From the NCBI RefSeq assembly GCF_900156575.1, contig NZ_FTNY01000011.1, positions 1 to 41,581 of the forward strand: a stretch of 41,581 bases of DNA, given 5' to 3'. The translations under genes were made by a program, and so were the position numbers. Shown in pieces: positions 8,298 to 17,630 of this stretch. Below the pieces are notes generated by a model. The model did not search any database. It saw only the letters and a program-made list of their open reading frames with translations, and was not told where the DNA came from. The stretch's first letter is position 1. Each line of letters opens with the position of its first letter. The DNA is from Chryseobacterium shigense. GTDB lineage: Bacteria; Bacteroidota; Bacteroidia; Flavobacteriales; Weeksellaceae.

Positions 8298-9833
8298 CTA
8301 CTGAAGCCACCACGGTTTAGAATTGATATTATCGTTTCCTCCGTACTGGGTAGCCAGTGCAGCTTTCAGATTCGTGCTGTTATAATTGTATTCAGCCTGT
8401 GGATATCTGAACCTGAATGGCGCAGCAACTCCCTCTTTAAGTGGGTATTTTGGGAATCCTGTTCTCAGATAATCATAATAAGAGGTCCATTGGCTCTGGT
8501 GAAACATGGTCATGTATTTTTGAGTCATGATTTTTTCCAAGCGGGTTTCAGGAAGATCGGAATCATTGTAAATGACCGATGGAGAGGCCAGATACAGATT
8601 CACATTAAATCCTGAAAAATATTGTCCCGGATTTTTTACATACGTCTGATAAAAACTGAAACTGGATTTAATTGCATTATCATAATGGGATTTTGCTGAT
8701 CCTGAAATCCATCCTCTGGAGGCAGCTTCCGCTAAAATAAATTCAAGTTCCGAATAGCTTAGGACAGAAGACGGTTCATTGGTTGCATCTTTATAGAAAC
8801 GATCATTTACTTTGGAAATATTTTTTGCCGTGATCAGAGCAGCGTTGTCAGAATAAGACGAGTTGGGATCCCCCCCGTTGTATCCTGTAAAATCTGTAAG
8901 CGGTTTTCCTGCTTCTTTCGCGGCTGTTGTCTGGGCTGCAAAAGTGAAAAGACGTGGATCTTGTCTTGCTTTAAATAAATTGATAAAGTAGTCGGCCATG
9001 TATAAACTTGATCCGTATCCACTGTTGTTGAACATGGTGTACCTGCTGTCTGCGGCATCGGCAAATTTAAGTTCGCCATTATCGGAAATAGAAGTCATTA
9101 AAGCCTGGTTTCCTGCAATAGAAGCAAATTCAGTGGCTACATTATAGCTTCCCAATGTTGCTTTTTTAGACATGGTGATTAGAATTTTCAGACGGAAAGA
9201 ATTGATCAGCTTTTTCCATTTTGAAGCATCACCGTTATACACAATGTCGCCCTCAATCTTATCATTGGTATTGATCAGGTCATTGGCTTCTTTTAATTCT
9301 GATAAAATTCCGGCCATTACGGTCTCCTGACTGTCGTATTTGGGCTGGGTAATTCCAGACTCGCCTTTTACCGCTTCCGTGTAAGGAATGCTTCCAAATT
9401 TTAAACTTAAATTAAAGAAATAATAGGCTCTGTAAAATTTTCCTATGGCAGCATAATTTTTATTGTTGATCTTCTCGGCTTCCTGCATCATTTTTCCCGT
9501 ATTCAGAAGCCCGGTGGTGTAGACCTCGAAAGAAGCATCATTCCATTTCATATACTGATATACATTTTCTCCGTCTGTTCCAATCATCATTCTGGAAGCA
9601 TACATGTTTTCACCATTGACCTGAAAGGCATTTTTTGAAACATAAGTCAAAAGAACTTTTGGATCTACACTTGCTTGATCATTGGGGTTTTCGTTGATCT
9701 TGTCGAGATCGGATTCACATGAAGCCAGCATCATCAGGCCTGCAAAAGCAGCTGATTTTATACTGAATCCTCTGAGCCATTGGGTCGTTTTACCTTTTTG
9801 CGATTTCGCTATGCAATTGATATTGTTTTTCAT
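8298..9833 (-). CDS. SusD/RagB-family outer-membrane lipoprotein
   Basis: A 511-residue surface lipoprotein that acts as the nutrient-capturing lid of a SusC transporter. A lipobox with LASC (cysteine about 39) follows an N-terminal hydrophobic stretch, then ESDLDKINENPNDQ, typical of the SusD-like subgroup with the DKINENP signature. Helical TPR-like segments run through the middle (FYRAYYFFNLSLKFGSIPY; SYSELEFILAEAASRGW), and the C-terminus is aromatic. It lies 19 bases downstream of its SusC partner in the usual order. Substrate is not readable from the sequence; the downstream phospholipase suggests phospholipid-derived molecules, which is an inference. Confidence 0.93.
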   Translation of the reverse strand: MKNNINCIAKSQKGKTTQWLRGFSIKSAAFAGLMMLASCESDLDKINENPNDQASVDPKVLLTYVSKNAFQVNGENMYASRMMIGTDGENVYQYMKWNDASFEVYTTGLLNTGKMMQEAEKINNKNYAAIGKFYRAYYFFNLSLKFGSIPYTEAVKGESGITQPKYDSQETVMAGILSELKEANDLINTNDKIEGDIVYNGDASKWKKLINSFRLKILITMSKKATLGSYNVATEFASIAGNQALMTSISDNGELKFADAADSRYTMFNNSGYGSSLYMADYFINLFKARQDPRLFTFAAQTTAAKEAGKPLTDFTGYNGGDPNSSYSDNAALITAKNISKVNDRFYKDATNEPSSVLSYSELEFILAEAASRGWISGSAKSHYDNAIKSSFSFYQTYVKNPGQYFSGFNVNLYLASPSVIYNDSDLPETRLEKIMTQKYMTMFHQSQWTSYYDYLRTGFPKYPLKEGVAAPFRFRYPQAEYNYNSTNLKAALATQYGGNDNINSKPWWLQ

Positions 9834-9852
9834 TGTTCAGGATACTTATTAA

Positions 9853-12800
9853 TTAAAATTTAAGATTAAATCCGACTCCGATCCATCTGCTGGAAGGGTC
9901 CTGGATGTCATTCACGTCTTTTGTGCCGATCTGGTAATCAGGATCAGAATACAGGTTTTTCGACTTTTTCCACATGGCCAGATTATAAGCAGAAATATTG
10001 GCCGTGAAATTTTTAATCATTCCTTTTGGATTCAGGAGATAAGAGAAGTCGTATTCCAGAACTACAGATCTCAGTTTGATAAAAGTTCTGTCGAAAACAT
10101 TCGCAAATACCTCACTCTCATCTTCCGTTACTCTTGCCTGATAAGGATAATTTTGTGCCCAGTCCTGAAAGCTGATCGGTTTTGTGTGCGGAGTGTACAT
10201 TCCTGTAGTCGCATTGTAATTCACACCATCCGGCACAAAATAATAGGTTCCCGGATTTGCGTATTCAAGATCTCTGTAAGCTGTTGAGTTGGGATGTTTT
10301 CCGCCCCACCACATTTTTTCTACCACCTGAGACCTCATCACGCCTCCGATACTTCCGTCAATTCCGATATTCAGGGTAAACTTTTTATATTTGAACGTGT
10401 TGTTGAAGCCGAAAGTCCAGTCCGGATTAAAATGGCCCAGATTACTTGGAGCATCGGCTCTTGTCGGCATTCCTGTTTTGGCATCCAGAATTACTTTTCC
10501 GTCCGGTGATTTTTTCCAGGTATAATCGTAGAAACTGTCCATTCTTTCACCGAGCTTGATATTGTTGTAGTTCGGCATATGATCATAGATTGAGGTCAGT
10601 TTCTGTTCGTAAGTACTCCAGTTAATTAAAGATCTCCATGTAAAATCAGCTGTTTTTACCGGAACCAGTCCTAAAGAGATTTCCAGTCCTTTCGTTGTAT
10701 ATTCATTCCCGTTCACATATTGAGAAGTAAAGCCTGATGATGGTGCTGCGGGGAATTCCAGGATATTATTATAATCTAATGTTCTGAAGTACGTCACATC
10801 CAGTGTTAGCCTGTTCTTGAATAATCCCGCACTTAGTCCCAGTTCATAAGAATTGGTCTGTTCCGGTTTCAGGGAGTTTTCAATATTAAGGATCGTAGGA
10901 TAATTGAACATTGGGTTTCCGTTGAAAGTAGCTCCCTTATTGTTCATGTAATAATTCCGGGTTGAATACGGTTTGAAATCATAAGCTACTTTAGCCCAGG
11001 AAGCGGAAAGTTTTAACAGGTTGATCGCTTCCGGCATTTTTACTAAATTTGAAATCACAGCACTTACTGATGCAGAAGGGTAGAAGTAAGACCTGTTGGC
11101 TTTCGGAAGTGTGGAAGACCAGTCATTACGTCCGGATACATTGATGAAGAACGCATCATACAAACCGATATCAATCGTGGAGTAGGCACTGTAGATCAGT
11201 TTTTCTTTTAGATAATCATAATATTTTACAGCGCCTGTAGAATTTTCTAATGTATACAGCTCAGGGATCTTCAAACCATCCGTTGATGCGTTATCGATAT
11301 TGTTTTTATAATAAAATGTCGAACCTCCGGCATTGATGGTAAAGTCAAAATTGTCAGAAATTTTTTTCTTGTAGGTAGCCAGCACATCAGAGTTCAGGTT
11401 CCAGGTTTTGGAATCATTCAGAAGGTAGCCCCCGCTTCTTGGAGCACTGTAATTGAAGTATGAATAGGGACTTAATATTTCCTGCTTATTGTGATTTTCA
11501 ACCATGGAGATTTTACCTTTTACAGAGAAATCTTCGGTTGCTTTATATTCAAGACCGGTTTGTGCATTGATCACATTGGTTCTGTTCTTATTTTTATAAT
11601 ATTCAGACCCGAACCATGGATTGTTGTACCATGCATAATTCCAGTTCGCTTGTGCAACTCCTTCTTTACCGGGAACCCACATATGATTCTTAAGATCCCT
11701 TCCGTCTACATCCGCTCCCATCCAGATCAGGATGGTGTACATATGACCGCTTGGGTTGTAGTCGTAGTTAGGAATATTGGGAGTAAAAGTTTGATTGAAA
11801 TTAAATTTGGTATCGAAAGTCAGTTTTTCTCCCAAATGGTTCTCAGAAGAGAAATTGACACCATAGCGCTGGAGGTAAGAACCGGGAACTCTGTCATCAT
11901 AGTTCATGAAATTTCCAGAAAGTCTGTAGACATCTTTATTGTTTTTATAGCTTACGGCAAAACTATTATTATTGATTACCGCAGGCTTTAAAAAGGTATC
12001 TAAATTATCATGATACCTCCAGTCGATCGGAACCCTTTCATATCTTGACTTATCATTATACTGAGTTCCTGATACCGCACCGTACCACGGAATCACCTGT
12101 CCTGTCATCTTATCCCTGATCGGGCTGTTCCATTGAGCCACTTTAAGTCCGGGAACAAATTTTGGTCCCCAGATCATATCCCCATCGTTCACACCGCCAT
12201 CCGCTCCATCCCAGAATTCATACTTTCCGTGTGATCCGTTTCCGTATTCCGTCTGGGTTTTGGGAAGGTTGGTAAATCCAGTGGTCACCATAGTATTTTG
12301 TGAAAATTCTACAGAGAATCCATTCTTTTTAGCACTTTTTGTGGTGATCAGGACAGCGCCGTATCTTCCCAGGGAACCATAAAGAGCGGAAGCCGTAGCG
12401 CCTTTAAGAACATTGATGTTGGCAATATTGTTAGGATCAAGATTCTGGAAAACTTCTTTCTCTACGATCACGCCATCAATGACGAAGACGAGGTTTGAAT
12501 TTCCTCTCAGCGTAAATTGCGGAGCCTGCTGCATTCCTGTAGGATTGGAAACATTCAGTCCGGCCACCTGCCCTGAAAATAAATTTCCGATGCTTGGAGT
12601 CGTGATGGTTTCAAATTGCTTCGTCCCCACTTCCTGGGTAGAATACCCTATTTTCTCTTTCTTTTTCGCGATTCCCAAAGCTGTAATCACGACACCTTCG
12701 ATCTGCTTCTCACTGGCTTTTGTTAAGACAACAGAATATTGCCTTTTGGAAGAAACTTCCACTGTGTATGTGGAAAAATCAGGCGCATAAAACTCAAGAA

Positions 12801-12999
12801 TGTCTTTAGGGTTGGCTGAGATCGTAAAATTACCGCTGTCATCAGTCACCGTAGTTTTTCCGGTATTTTTGTCGGTAATGCTTACTCCAGATACGCTGGA
12901 GCCGTTTTCGGATTTTACATTTCCGGAAATGTTCATTTCTTGGGCAGTAAGATAAAGGGGGAGTAAAAAAACAGCAAAAGTAGCTAAAGTCTTCTTCAT
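9853..12999 (-). CDS. SusC/RagA-family TonB-linked outer-membrane transporter
   Basis: A TonB-dependent receptor of about 1048 residues. In order it has a signal peptide (MKKTLATF..., ending LTAQ), a carboxypeptidase-regulatory-like domain (about 25-95, GNVKSENGSSVSGVSITD), a plug domain with the SusC-type segment IVFVIDGV-like (NLVFVIDGVIVEK) and GATASALYG, then a 22-strand-type barrel ending WIGVGFNLKF. I place the start at the ATG at 12999. An in-frame TTG five codons upstream (13014) is possible, but the protein from the ATG begins with a normal signal peptide. The partner SusD gene follows after 19 bases. The 190 bases upstream hold no convincing promoter motif. Confidence 0.95.
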   Translation of the reverse strand: MKKTLATFAVFLLPLYLTAQEMNISGNVKSENGSSVSGVSITDKNTGKTTVTDDSGNFTISANPKDILEFYAPDFSTYTVEVSSKRQYSVVLTKASEKQIEGVVITALGIAKKKEKIGYSTQEVGTKQFETITTPSIGNLFSGQVAGLNVSNPTGMQQAPQFTLRGNSNLVFVIDGVIVEKEVFQNLDPNNIANINVLKGATASALYGSLGRYGAVLITTKSAKKNGFSVEFSQNTMVTTGFTNLPKTQTEYGNGSHGKYEFWDGADGGVNDGDMIWGPKFVPGLKVAQWNSPIRDKMTGQVIPWYGAVSGTQYNDKSRYERVPIDWRYHDNLDTFLKPAVINNNSFAVSYKNNKDVYRLSGNFMNYDDRVPGSYLQRYGVNFSSENHLGEKLTFDTKFNFNQTFTPNIPNYDYNPSGHMYTILIWMGADVDGRDLKNHMWVPGKEGVAQANWNYAWYNNPWFGSEYYKNKNRTNVINAQTGLEYKATEDFSVKGKISMVENHNKQEILSPYSYFNYSAPRSGGYLLNDSKTWNLNSDVLATYKKKISDNFDFTINAGGSTFYYKNNIDNASTDGLKIPELYTLENSTGAVKYYDYLKEKLIYSAYSTIDIGLYDAFFINVSGRNDWSSTLPKANRSYFYPSASVSAVISNLVKMPEAINLLKLSASWAKVAYDFKPYSTRNYYMNNKGATFNGNPMFNYPTILNIENSLKPEQTNSYELGLSAGLFKNRLTLDVTYFRTLDYNNILEFPAAPSSGFTSQYVNGNEYTTKGLEISLGLVPVKTADFTWRSLINWSTYEQKLTSIYDHMPNYNNIKLGERMDSFYDYTWKKSPDGKVILDAKTGMPTRADAPSNLGHFNPDWTFGFNNTFKYKKFTLNIGIDGSIGGVMRSQVVEKMWWGGKHPNSTAYRDLEYANPGTYYFVPDGVNYNATTGMYTPHTKPISFQDWAQNYPYQARVTEDESEVFANVFDRTFIKLRSVVLEYDFSYLLNPKGMIKNFTANISAYNLAMWKKSKNLYSDPDYQIGTKDVNDIQDPSSRWIGVGFNLKF

Positions 13000-13205
13000 T
13001 TTTTTTGAGGACAAATTTAGCGGTGTACTGTTACCTGAATTTTAATGTGGTATTAAAAGAAAAATACGATTTTAATATTTTTTAACAGAAATATTTAACA
13101 TTATAATAAAGCTAAAAACGAGGAGACATTCTAATATTCCCTTTTATTATACTATCTGTTGTTTCGAAGAAGAAGTGGAAAAAAAGGAATGAATAATAGG
13201 GTCCG

Positions 13206-14810
13206 TTAGAATCTACTCAGGATACCCCAGTGAATTTTGATGTCATTAAATTTAAACGGGTTTCCAAACTCATTACCATTCGAAAGCTGGAAACTCATCA
13301 ACCCAATCGGGATAAAGAAATTAAAACCGAGCCCTACACTGTAAAGCTTAGGCTTGACATTTAAAGACTTATTGTTAAGCTGGCCGTATTGACCAAAGAA
13401 ATCAAAGAAAGCTTGATTTCCAATGAGATAACGGTATTCTAAACCTGCGTAATAATAAAAATCAGCGGCAAGAGATTTCTCATTAAAACCCCGCATGGAA
13501 TTCCAGCCTCCGAACCTGTACAATTCATTGGCCGAGAATTCAATTTTTGAATCCATCATCGCGCCTTCCCCTTTAATGTTGAGGAAATGATTTCCGGAAA
13601 TATGATAATTATGCTCCCCAAAGAAATAGAACTGGTTTTGGGTTGCTTTAATATTGTCTTTGGTGTAGGTTGTTGTCAGGTAATCGTACCCTGCGTTGAT
13701 TCTTGTTTTGTACAGGAAAAGATCAATATCGGTAGGCTCTGTCATTTCAAACCAGATCCCGAGTCCTTTTTTATTATAATCTTTCCCCTGAACATAAAGC
13801 GTATCGATGATACTGGAGGACTCAAGGGTTCCTCTGAGCCCGATCTTGTTTCTGTTATTAATATGATAGTAGAACGCCGGAAGGAATTTTACATTGGCAA
13901 AAGTGGAATCCTGTCTGAAAATATTGACCTTCAGGTTCATGCCGACGTTGGATTTAAGCAGGTACGGAATATCAGTCTGGAGATCAAAAGTCTGCCCTTT
14001 GTCCGGGTTTCTCTGCCAGTACAAATTAACGGTCTCAAAACCATTGAACATATTTCTGAAATTCACATTCAGAGTTCCGTTCAGGGTGAATTTTTCCGTT
14101 TTATCATTCCCGAAACCAATCACCCCATCAAAAGTATTCGTTTTTTTCTTTTCCATAAACAGGTAAATGCTTGTGGAATCTTTGGTGAACAAGGTTTGCG
14201 GAGGCCTTTCCAAAGTGACAAAAGCGTGGCTCTGGAAATTTTTACTGATGGCTAAAAGATTCTTATCATCATAGTTTTTTCCTTTGAACTCCTTTTCAAG
14301 ATTTTTCATAAACCTTTTCGGAACCCTTTCGTAACCTTTGACGACAAAGCCGTCAATCGTCCGCTTGTCATTTTTATTGATATCCAGTTCTATCACGGGA
14401 TAACCGTTTTTCTGGCCTTTATATTTAGATTTAAGACGACTGAACGAGTAGCCGTCATCAATATACCTTTTGTTGATACTTTTCTTCGTTGAATCCAGAT
14501 TTTTAGTATAAAAATCTTTCTGAATCTTTAGTTTCTGTGAGATAGAATCAGATAGTTCTACGTAGGTTTCATTAAAATTCTTTCCTTTATCGTAGAAAAT
14601 TTCCGTACTGTCGCCTTTTATTTTGACATCCTTGAGTCTGGTGAAGAAATAATTGCTTTGGGACAGAGAGTCTAAAAATTTTACTGCTGAAACAGAGTCT
14701 TTTACTTTTTTTCGGACATTCGTTTCGGTATCGATGAGCCAATACTGTTTCTTCTGCGCTTGTACAAAAACGCAGAACAGGATAAAAAATATTTTTAGAA
14801 ATAATTTCAA
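13206..14810 (-). CDS. Omp85-superfamily (BamA/TamA-like) outer-membrane protein
   Basis: A 534-residue protein with signal peptide (about 1-18, ending VQAQ), a helical/charged N-terminal region, one POTRA-like segment (about 150-225, IDGFVVKGYERVPKRF) and a C-terminal barrel of about 300 residues. Near residue 440 is GGWNSMRGF, matching the conserved RGF tip of loop L6 in Omp85 proteins. The chain ends in an aromatic residue (LSRF), as outer-membrane barrels do. It is shorter than BamA (usually about 800) and has fewer POTRA repeats, so it is an accessory Omp85 rather than the essential BamA. Neighbouring genes do not reveal a partner. Confidence 0.85.
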   Translation of the reverse strand: MKLFLKIFFILFCVFVQAQKKQYWLIDTETNVRKKVKDSVSAVKFLDSLSQSNYFFTRLKDVKIKGDSTEIFYDKGKNFNETYVELSDSISQKLKIQKDFYTKNLDSTKKSINKRYIDDGYSFSRLKSKYKGQKNGYPVIELDINKNDKRTIDGFVVKGYERVPKRFMKNLEKEFKGKNYDDKNLLAISKNFQSHAFVTLERPPQTLFTKDSTSIYLFMEKKKTNTFDGVIGFGNDKTEKFTLNGTLNVNFRNMFNGFETVNLYWQRNPDKGQTFDLQTDIPYLLKSNVGMNLKVNIFRQDSTFANVKFLPAFYYHINNRNKIGLRGTLESSSIIDTLYVQGKDYNKKGLGIWFEMTEPTDIDLFLYKTRINAGYDYLTTTYTKDNIKATQNQFYFFGEHNYHISGNHFLNIKGEGAMMDSKIEFSANELYRFGGWNSMRGFNEKSLAADFYYYAGLEYRYLIGNQAFFDFFGQYGQLNNKSLNVKPKLYSVGLGFNFFIPIGLMSFQLSNGNEFGNPFKFNDIKIHWGILSRF

Positions 14811-14944
14811 TGCTTAATTTATTTAAACCACTAACAGATCTTGTAAGTTCATTCCTATTTTAAACGAAATAAAAGCTCCCTTAACCCCTCACTAAGTTTT
14901 AATGGTTTAAACCTAGATTAAATAATTTTTTTAAATAACTGAAT

Positions 14945-15733
14945 TTAGTCCAGTTTATTATATTTCTTCATCAAATTCTCGTACGTTCCCTGAGGGAGGA
15001 TCCATTTCAACGGAACTCCGATCTTCTGCCCGAATTTACCAAAATAATAATGGGCTTTCCATTTTTTCTTATTCAAAAGATTTTCAACGTAAGTAGCGAC
15101 CTCAAGAGGTTCTGTTCCGTCACCGACATGAGAATTCATCAAAGCATAAACCTTGTCGAATACCTTTTTGTAAGGTGCGGAAACCTGTGTCTTTACCCGG
15201 TTTTCTGCAATATTGGTTTTAATATCACCAAGGTGTAGCGAGCAGACCTCAATATTCCACGGATATACTTCATACCTCATCGCTTCCGTTACTTTGTCCA
15301 GAGCAGATTTTGATGCAGAGTAAAAACCACGGAAAGGAAGTCCCATTTCGCTGCCGATACTTGAAATATTGATGATCTTTCCGAATTTATTTTCCCGCAT
15401 TTTCGGCAGAACGGCGGTCATCATCTGAACAGAACCTACAAGATTCAGGTTGAACAGTTTTAAAATATCTTCTTTTGTGGAATCTTCCACGGCACCTACC
15501 ATTCCCATTCCGGCATTGTTGATCAGAACATCAATCCTTGATTCTGTTTTTAAGACTTCAGCGATGGCATTCTTAACAGCACCGTTGTCGGTAACATCCG
15601 TCGGGATAGACCTGAAATATTGGCTTTCCGTATGTTTTCGGCTTAAACCATATACTTTATGGCCGTTCTTTCCAAAATATTCAGCCAGTACAAAACCTAT
15701 TCCTGATGAGGTTCCAGTGATGATAATCGTCAT
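14945..15733 (-). CDS. Short-chain dehydrogenase/reductase (SDR) family oxidoreductase
   Basis: A 262-residue NAD(P)-dependent enzyme of the classical SDR family. The glycine-rich cofactor motif TGTSSGIG is at residues 7-14, NNAG at about 89, and catalytic Ser with YSASK (Tyr/Lys) at about 138-155. The residue pattern after the second strand (GLSRKHTES) suggests NADP preference. Substrate is unknown. It begins immediately after the stop of the XRE regulator gene, so the two are probably cotranscribed. A stretch of 134 bases with no clear terminator follows. Confidence 0.9.
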   Translation of the reverse strand: MTIIITGTSSGIGFVLAEYFGKNGHKVYGLSRKHTESQYFRSIPTDVTDNGAVKNAIAEVLKTESRIDVLINNAGMGMVGAVEDSTKEDILKLFNLNLVGSVQMMTAVLPKMRENKFGKIINISSIGSEMGLPFRGFYSASKSALDKVTEAMRYEVYPWNIEVCSLHLGDIKTNIAENRVKTQVSAPYKKVFDKVYALMNSHVGDGTEPLEVATYVENLLNKKKWKAHYYFGKFGQKIGVPLKWILPQGTYENLMKKYNKLD

Positions 15734-16117
15734 TTAGTCTCTGTATTTCTTTAGTTCGGCTTCCAGCTGCTTTACCCTGTCTTTCAGTTCACTAATGCGA
15801 TCTTCATAGAGTTCTACTACTTTTTCGGAAAGTTGATTGATGGTAATATTGGTATCATTATTTGTATTATTTTGAATTACAGAATCACTATCTTGATTAT
15901 TTTGAATTAATTGATCTGAATTTAAAAGTAATTCTTCAGGTTTTACATCTAAATTTTCGCATAATTTATTGATGTGATTTATCCAAGAATTGGTTTCGCC
16001 GCTTTCTATCCTGCTGTAGGCAGAACGGGAGATCTGGAGTTTTTCTGCCATTTCTTCCTGCGAAAAGCCTTTGTTTTCCCGTAGTCTTCGTATTTTATTT
16101 CCTATCTGCGTGTTCAT
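15734..16117 (-). CDS. XRE-family transcriptional regulator with coiled-coil C-terminus
   Basis: About 127 residues when started at the ATG at 16117. An upstream in-frame extension would add 32 residues unlike the family and run over the promoter. Residues about 5-62 form a Cro/C1-type helix-turn-helix (IRRLRENKGFSQEEMAEKLQ, then SRSAYSRIESGE). A low-complexity Asn/Asp/Thr/Gln linker follows (about 70-97), then a heptad-like helix (SEKVVELYEDRISELKDRVK) that could mediate oligomerisation. It abuts the SDR gene. The divergent intergenic region contains a 9-bp inverted repeat (16244-16269), a natural candidate operator. Confidence 0.85.
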   Translation of the reverse strand: MNTQIGNKIRRLRENKGFSQEEMAEKLQISRSAYSRIESGETNSWINHINKLCENLDVKPEELLLNSDQLIQNNQDSDSVIQNNTNNDTNITINQLSEKVVELYEDRISELKDRVKQLEAELKKYRD

Positions 16118-16135
16118 AGTAAATGGTATTTTCAG

Positions 16136-16143
16136 CAAATGTA
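16136..16143 (-). promoter_or_regulatory. Candidate -7 promoter element of the XRE/SDR operon
   Basis: On the minus strand this reads TACATTTG, matching the Bacteroidota -7 consensus TAnnTTTG, 18 bases before the chosen ATG. No TTG is present at the expected -33 distance, so the call is moderate. It supports the shorter start of the regulator. Confidence 0.5.
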
Positions 16144-16233
16144 AAAAAAGAAAAACGAACTCTGTGCTTTTTGATGTCCGAAAATAGGACAGGGATTCCC
16201 GAAAACAGGTCAATGGGATATATGATTATTTAT

Positions 16234-16269
16234 TAGTTTTGTCATAATTCTCCATGAGGTGAGAATTAT
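16234..16269 (+). promoter_or_regulatory. Candidate -7 element with overlapping operator-like inverted repeat
   Basis: TAGTTTTG (16234-16241) fits TAnnTTTG. Immediately downstream, ATAATTCTC (16244-16252) and GAGAATTAT (16261-16269) form a perfect 9-bp inverted repeat with an 8-bp spacer, placed where transcription would start. It lies between the XRE gene and the divergent lipoprotein gene. It could be a repressor site or a 5' UTR hairpin. Confidence 0.45.
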
Positions 16270-16298
16270 TTTATATATTTAACAACTAAAAAACAAAA

Positions 16299-17615
16299 AT
16301 GATTATGAGAAAAAAAATTATGCTATGGCTATCGATGATGGTAGTTCTGGGTTTTTTGCTTCATTCCTGCGTCCATGATGATGTGATTTCATCCTCTGAT
16401 CCTCCTCTGATTTATTCTAAGGAATACACCAGTAAAAGTCTGTGGAAAGAAGATGAAACCTACATAAAAAATGTAATGAAGGTCTATCATGAAAATGAAG
16501 CTCAAATCAAAAAAGTAAATGGAATACCTCTATGGGATTATGCTATGACCATGGGCTATACTGATGAAAGCTTTTTAGTAGTTCCTGTTGCCAACGGAAA
16601 AGACATTGTTGCGTGCATAGAAGTTCCTAGATATGGTGATCAGATAACATTTGTCTACGATAATAATATGGATCATCTCAAGTTCTTCCAGGGATATACC
16701 ACAGCCCCAAAAAGAAAAGAGGTACAACAAACCAGAGAACAAAGCTCTATGGCGGGAAGATTAAAATTGTGTTCTGTTACTGTGGTAGAAATGTGGTATC
16801 CTGATAATGAAAATGAACCCAATGGTTCTGGTCATTGGGAGGTAACGGGATATATTACTAAATGTGATGAAATGCAAGGCGGAGATGGACCTTCAAATCC
16901 TAATCCTGAAGGACCTACGTATCCGTATCCCGGAGGAGGTGGAGGTACTCAACCGCAAAATCAAAATCCCTGTGAGAAACTGAAAACCCAGAATGCCAAT
17001 CCTCAGTTTACAGGCAAAATAGATGATCTGAAAAGTAAATTAACTTTAAAGAAAGAAACGGGCTATGTGGAAAAAACCAACGGCAGTTTCGATTATAAAG
17101 ATAATGCAACTGCCACAGAAACTGCCAATTCTTTAAGCTTAGGAACCCCTACAGCGGATATGAAAGGCTACCTGCATACCCATCCCAATGATTTTGAAAT
17201 AGAGTATCCTGATGGAACAATAGAATATAGAAAAGGCTTTAAAATATTTTCTCCGGCGGATGTTATTTATTTTAACCAGATGGTGGCTCTTGCCAACCAA
17301 AATGGCATACCCTTAGGTGATATCTATGCAGTGATGGTTTCAGGAACAGGGACTTACCAGATACGCTTTACAGGAAATGTAAACCAGATAAAAACGGTAT
17401 ATACCAATACAAAGTTTGAATACAATGAAATGTATAAAACATACTTCTCAGATAATAAGCAAAATTCCGATGAATTAAATTTTCTTAAATTCATGGATGA
17501 GCATATGTATGTAAAAGGAGTAAGTTTGGTAAAAATGAATGACAGTGGTACATTTACCACCAAAACATTAAATAGTGATAAAAGCGGATTGGCAGAATCC
17601 GACTGCCCACAATAA
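16299..17615 (+). CDS. Lipoprotein with a C-terminal JAMM/JAB-like metalloprotease signature
   Basis: A 438-residue lipoprotein. The signal peptide ends in the lipobox LLHSC (Cys 24 from this ATG; a second in-frame ATG at 16305 is equally good). The N-terminal ~150 residues resemble no family I can name. A Gly/Pro/Asn-rich linker spans about 192-222. The C-terminal domain has GYLHTHP (His293, His295) and FSPAD (Ser318, Asp321), the order of ligands in JAMM motifs (H-S/T-H...S-x-x-D). The gap is 22 residues rather than the usual ~10, and a plausible Glu lies upstream. It may be an envelope isopeptidase or peptidase, or an inactive relative. It heads a three-gene run of small exported proteins and has a candidate promoter/operator upstream. 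Confidence 0.75.
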   Translation: MIMRKKIMLWLSMMVVLGFLLHSCVHDDVISSSDPPLIYSKEYTSKSLWKEDETYIKNVMKVYHENEAQIKKVNGIPLWDYAMTMGYTDESFLVVPVANGKDIVACIEVPRYGDQITFVYDNNMDHLKFFQGYTTAPKRKEVQQTREQSSMAGRLKLCSVTVVEMWYPDNENEPNGSGHWEVTGYITKCDEMQGGDGPSNPNPEGPTYPYPGGGGGTQPQNQNPCEKLKTQNANPQFTGKIDDLKSKLTLKKETGYVEKTNGSFDYKDNATATETANSLSLGTPTADMKGYLHTHPNDFEIEYPDGTIEYRKGFKIFSPADVIYFNQMVALANQNGIPLGDIYAVMVSGTGTYQIRFTGNVNQIKTVYTNTKFEYNEMYKTYFSDNKQNSDELNFLKFMDEHMYVKGVSLVKMNDSGTFTTKTLNSDKSGLAESDCPQ

Positions 17616-17630
17616 TTTAAAAATAATAAA

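Noticed and set aside
11491..11991. A 166-codon open frame on the plus strand inside susC
   Set aside because: Shadow of the SusC coding strand; its composition reflects the reverse complement of a TonB-receptor barrel.
12999..13014. TTG start giving a five-residue longer SusC
   Set aside because: The ATG at 12999 gives a normal signal peptide directly; the TTG adds nothing recognisable.
13587..14255. A 222-codon open frame on the plus strand
   Set aside because: It lies entirely antisense to the well-supported Omp85-family gene, has no recognisable domain and no promoter or start context.
14822..14911. Inverted pair TTTAAACCA / TGGTTTAAA between the Omp85 and SDR genes
   Set aside because: The arms are 72 bases apart and A+T-rich with no T-run; not a convincing terminator or operator.
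16118..16213. N-terminal extension of the XRE regulator
   Set aside because: The extra 32 residues are unlike the family and would cover the candidate -7 element at 16136-16143.
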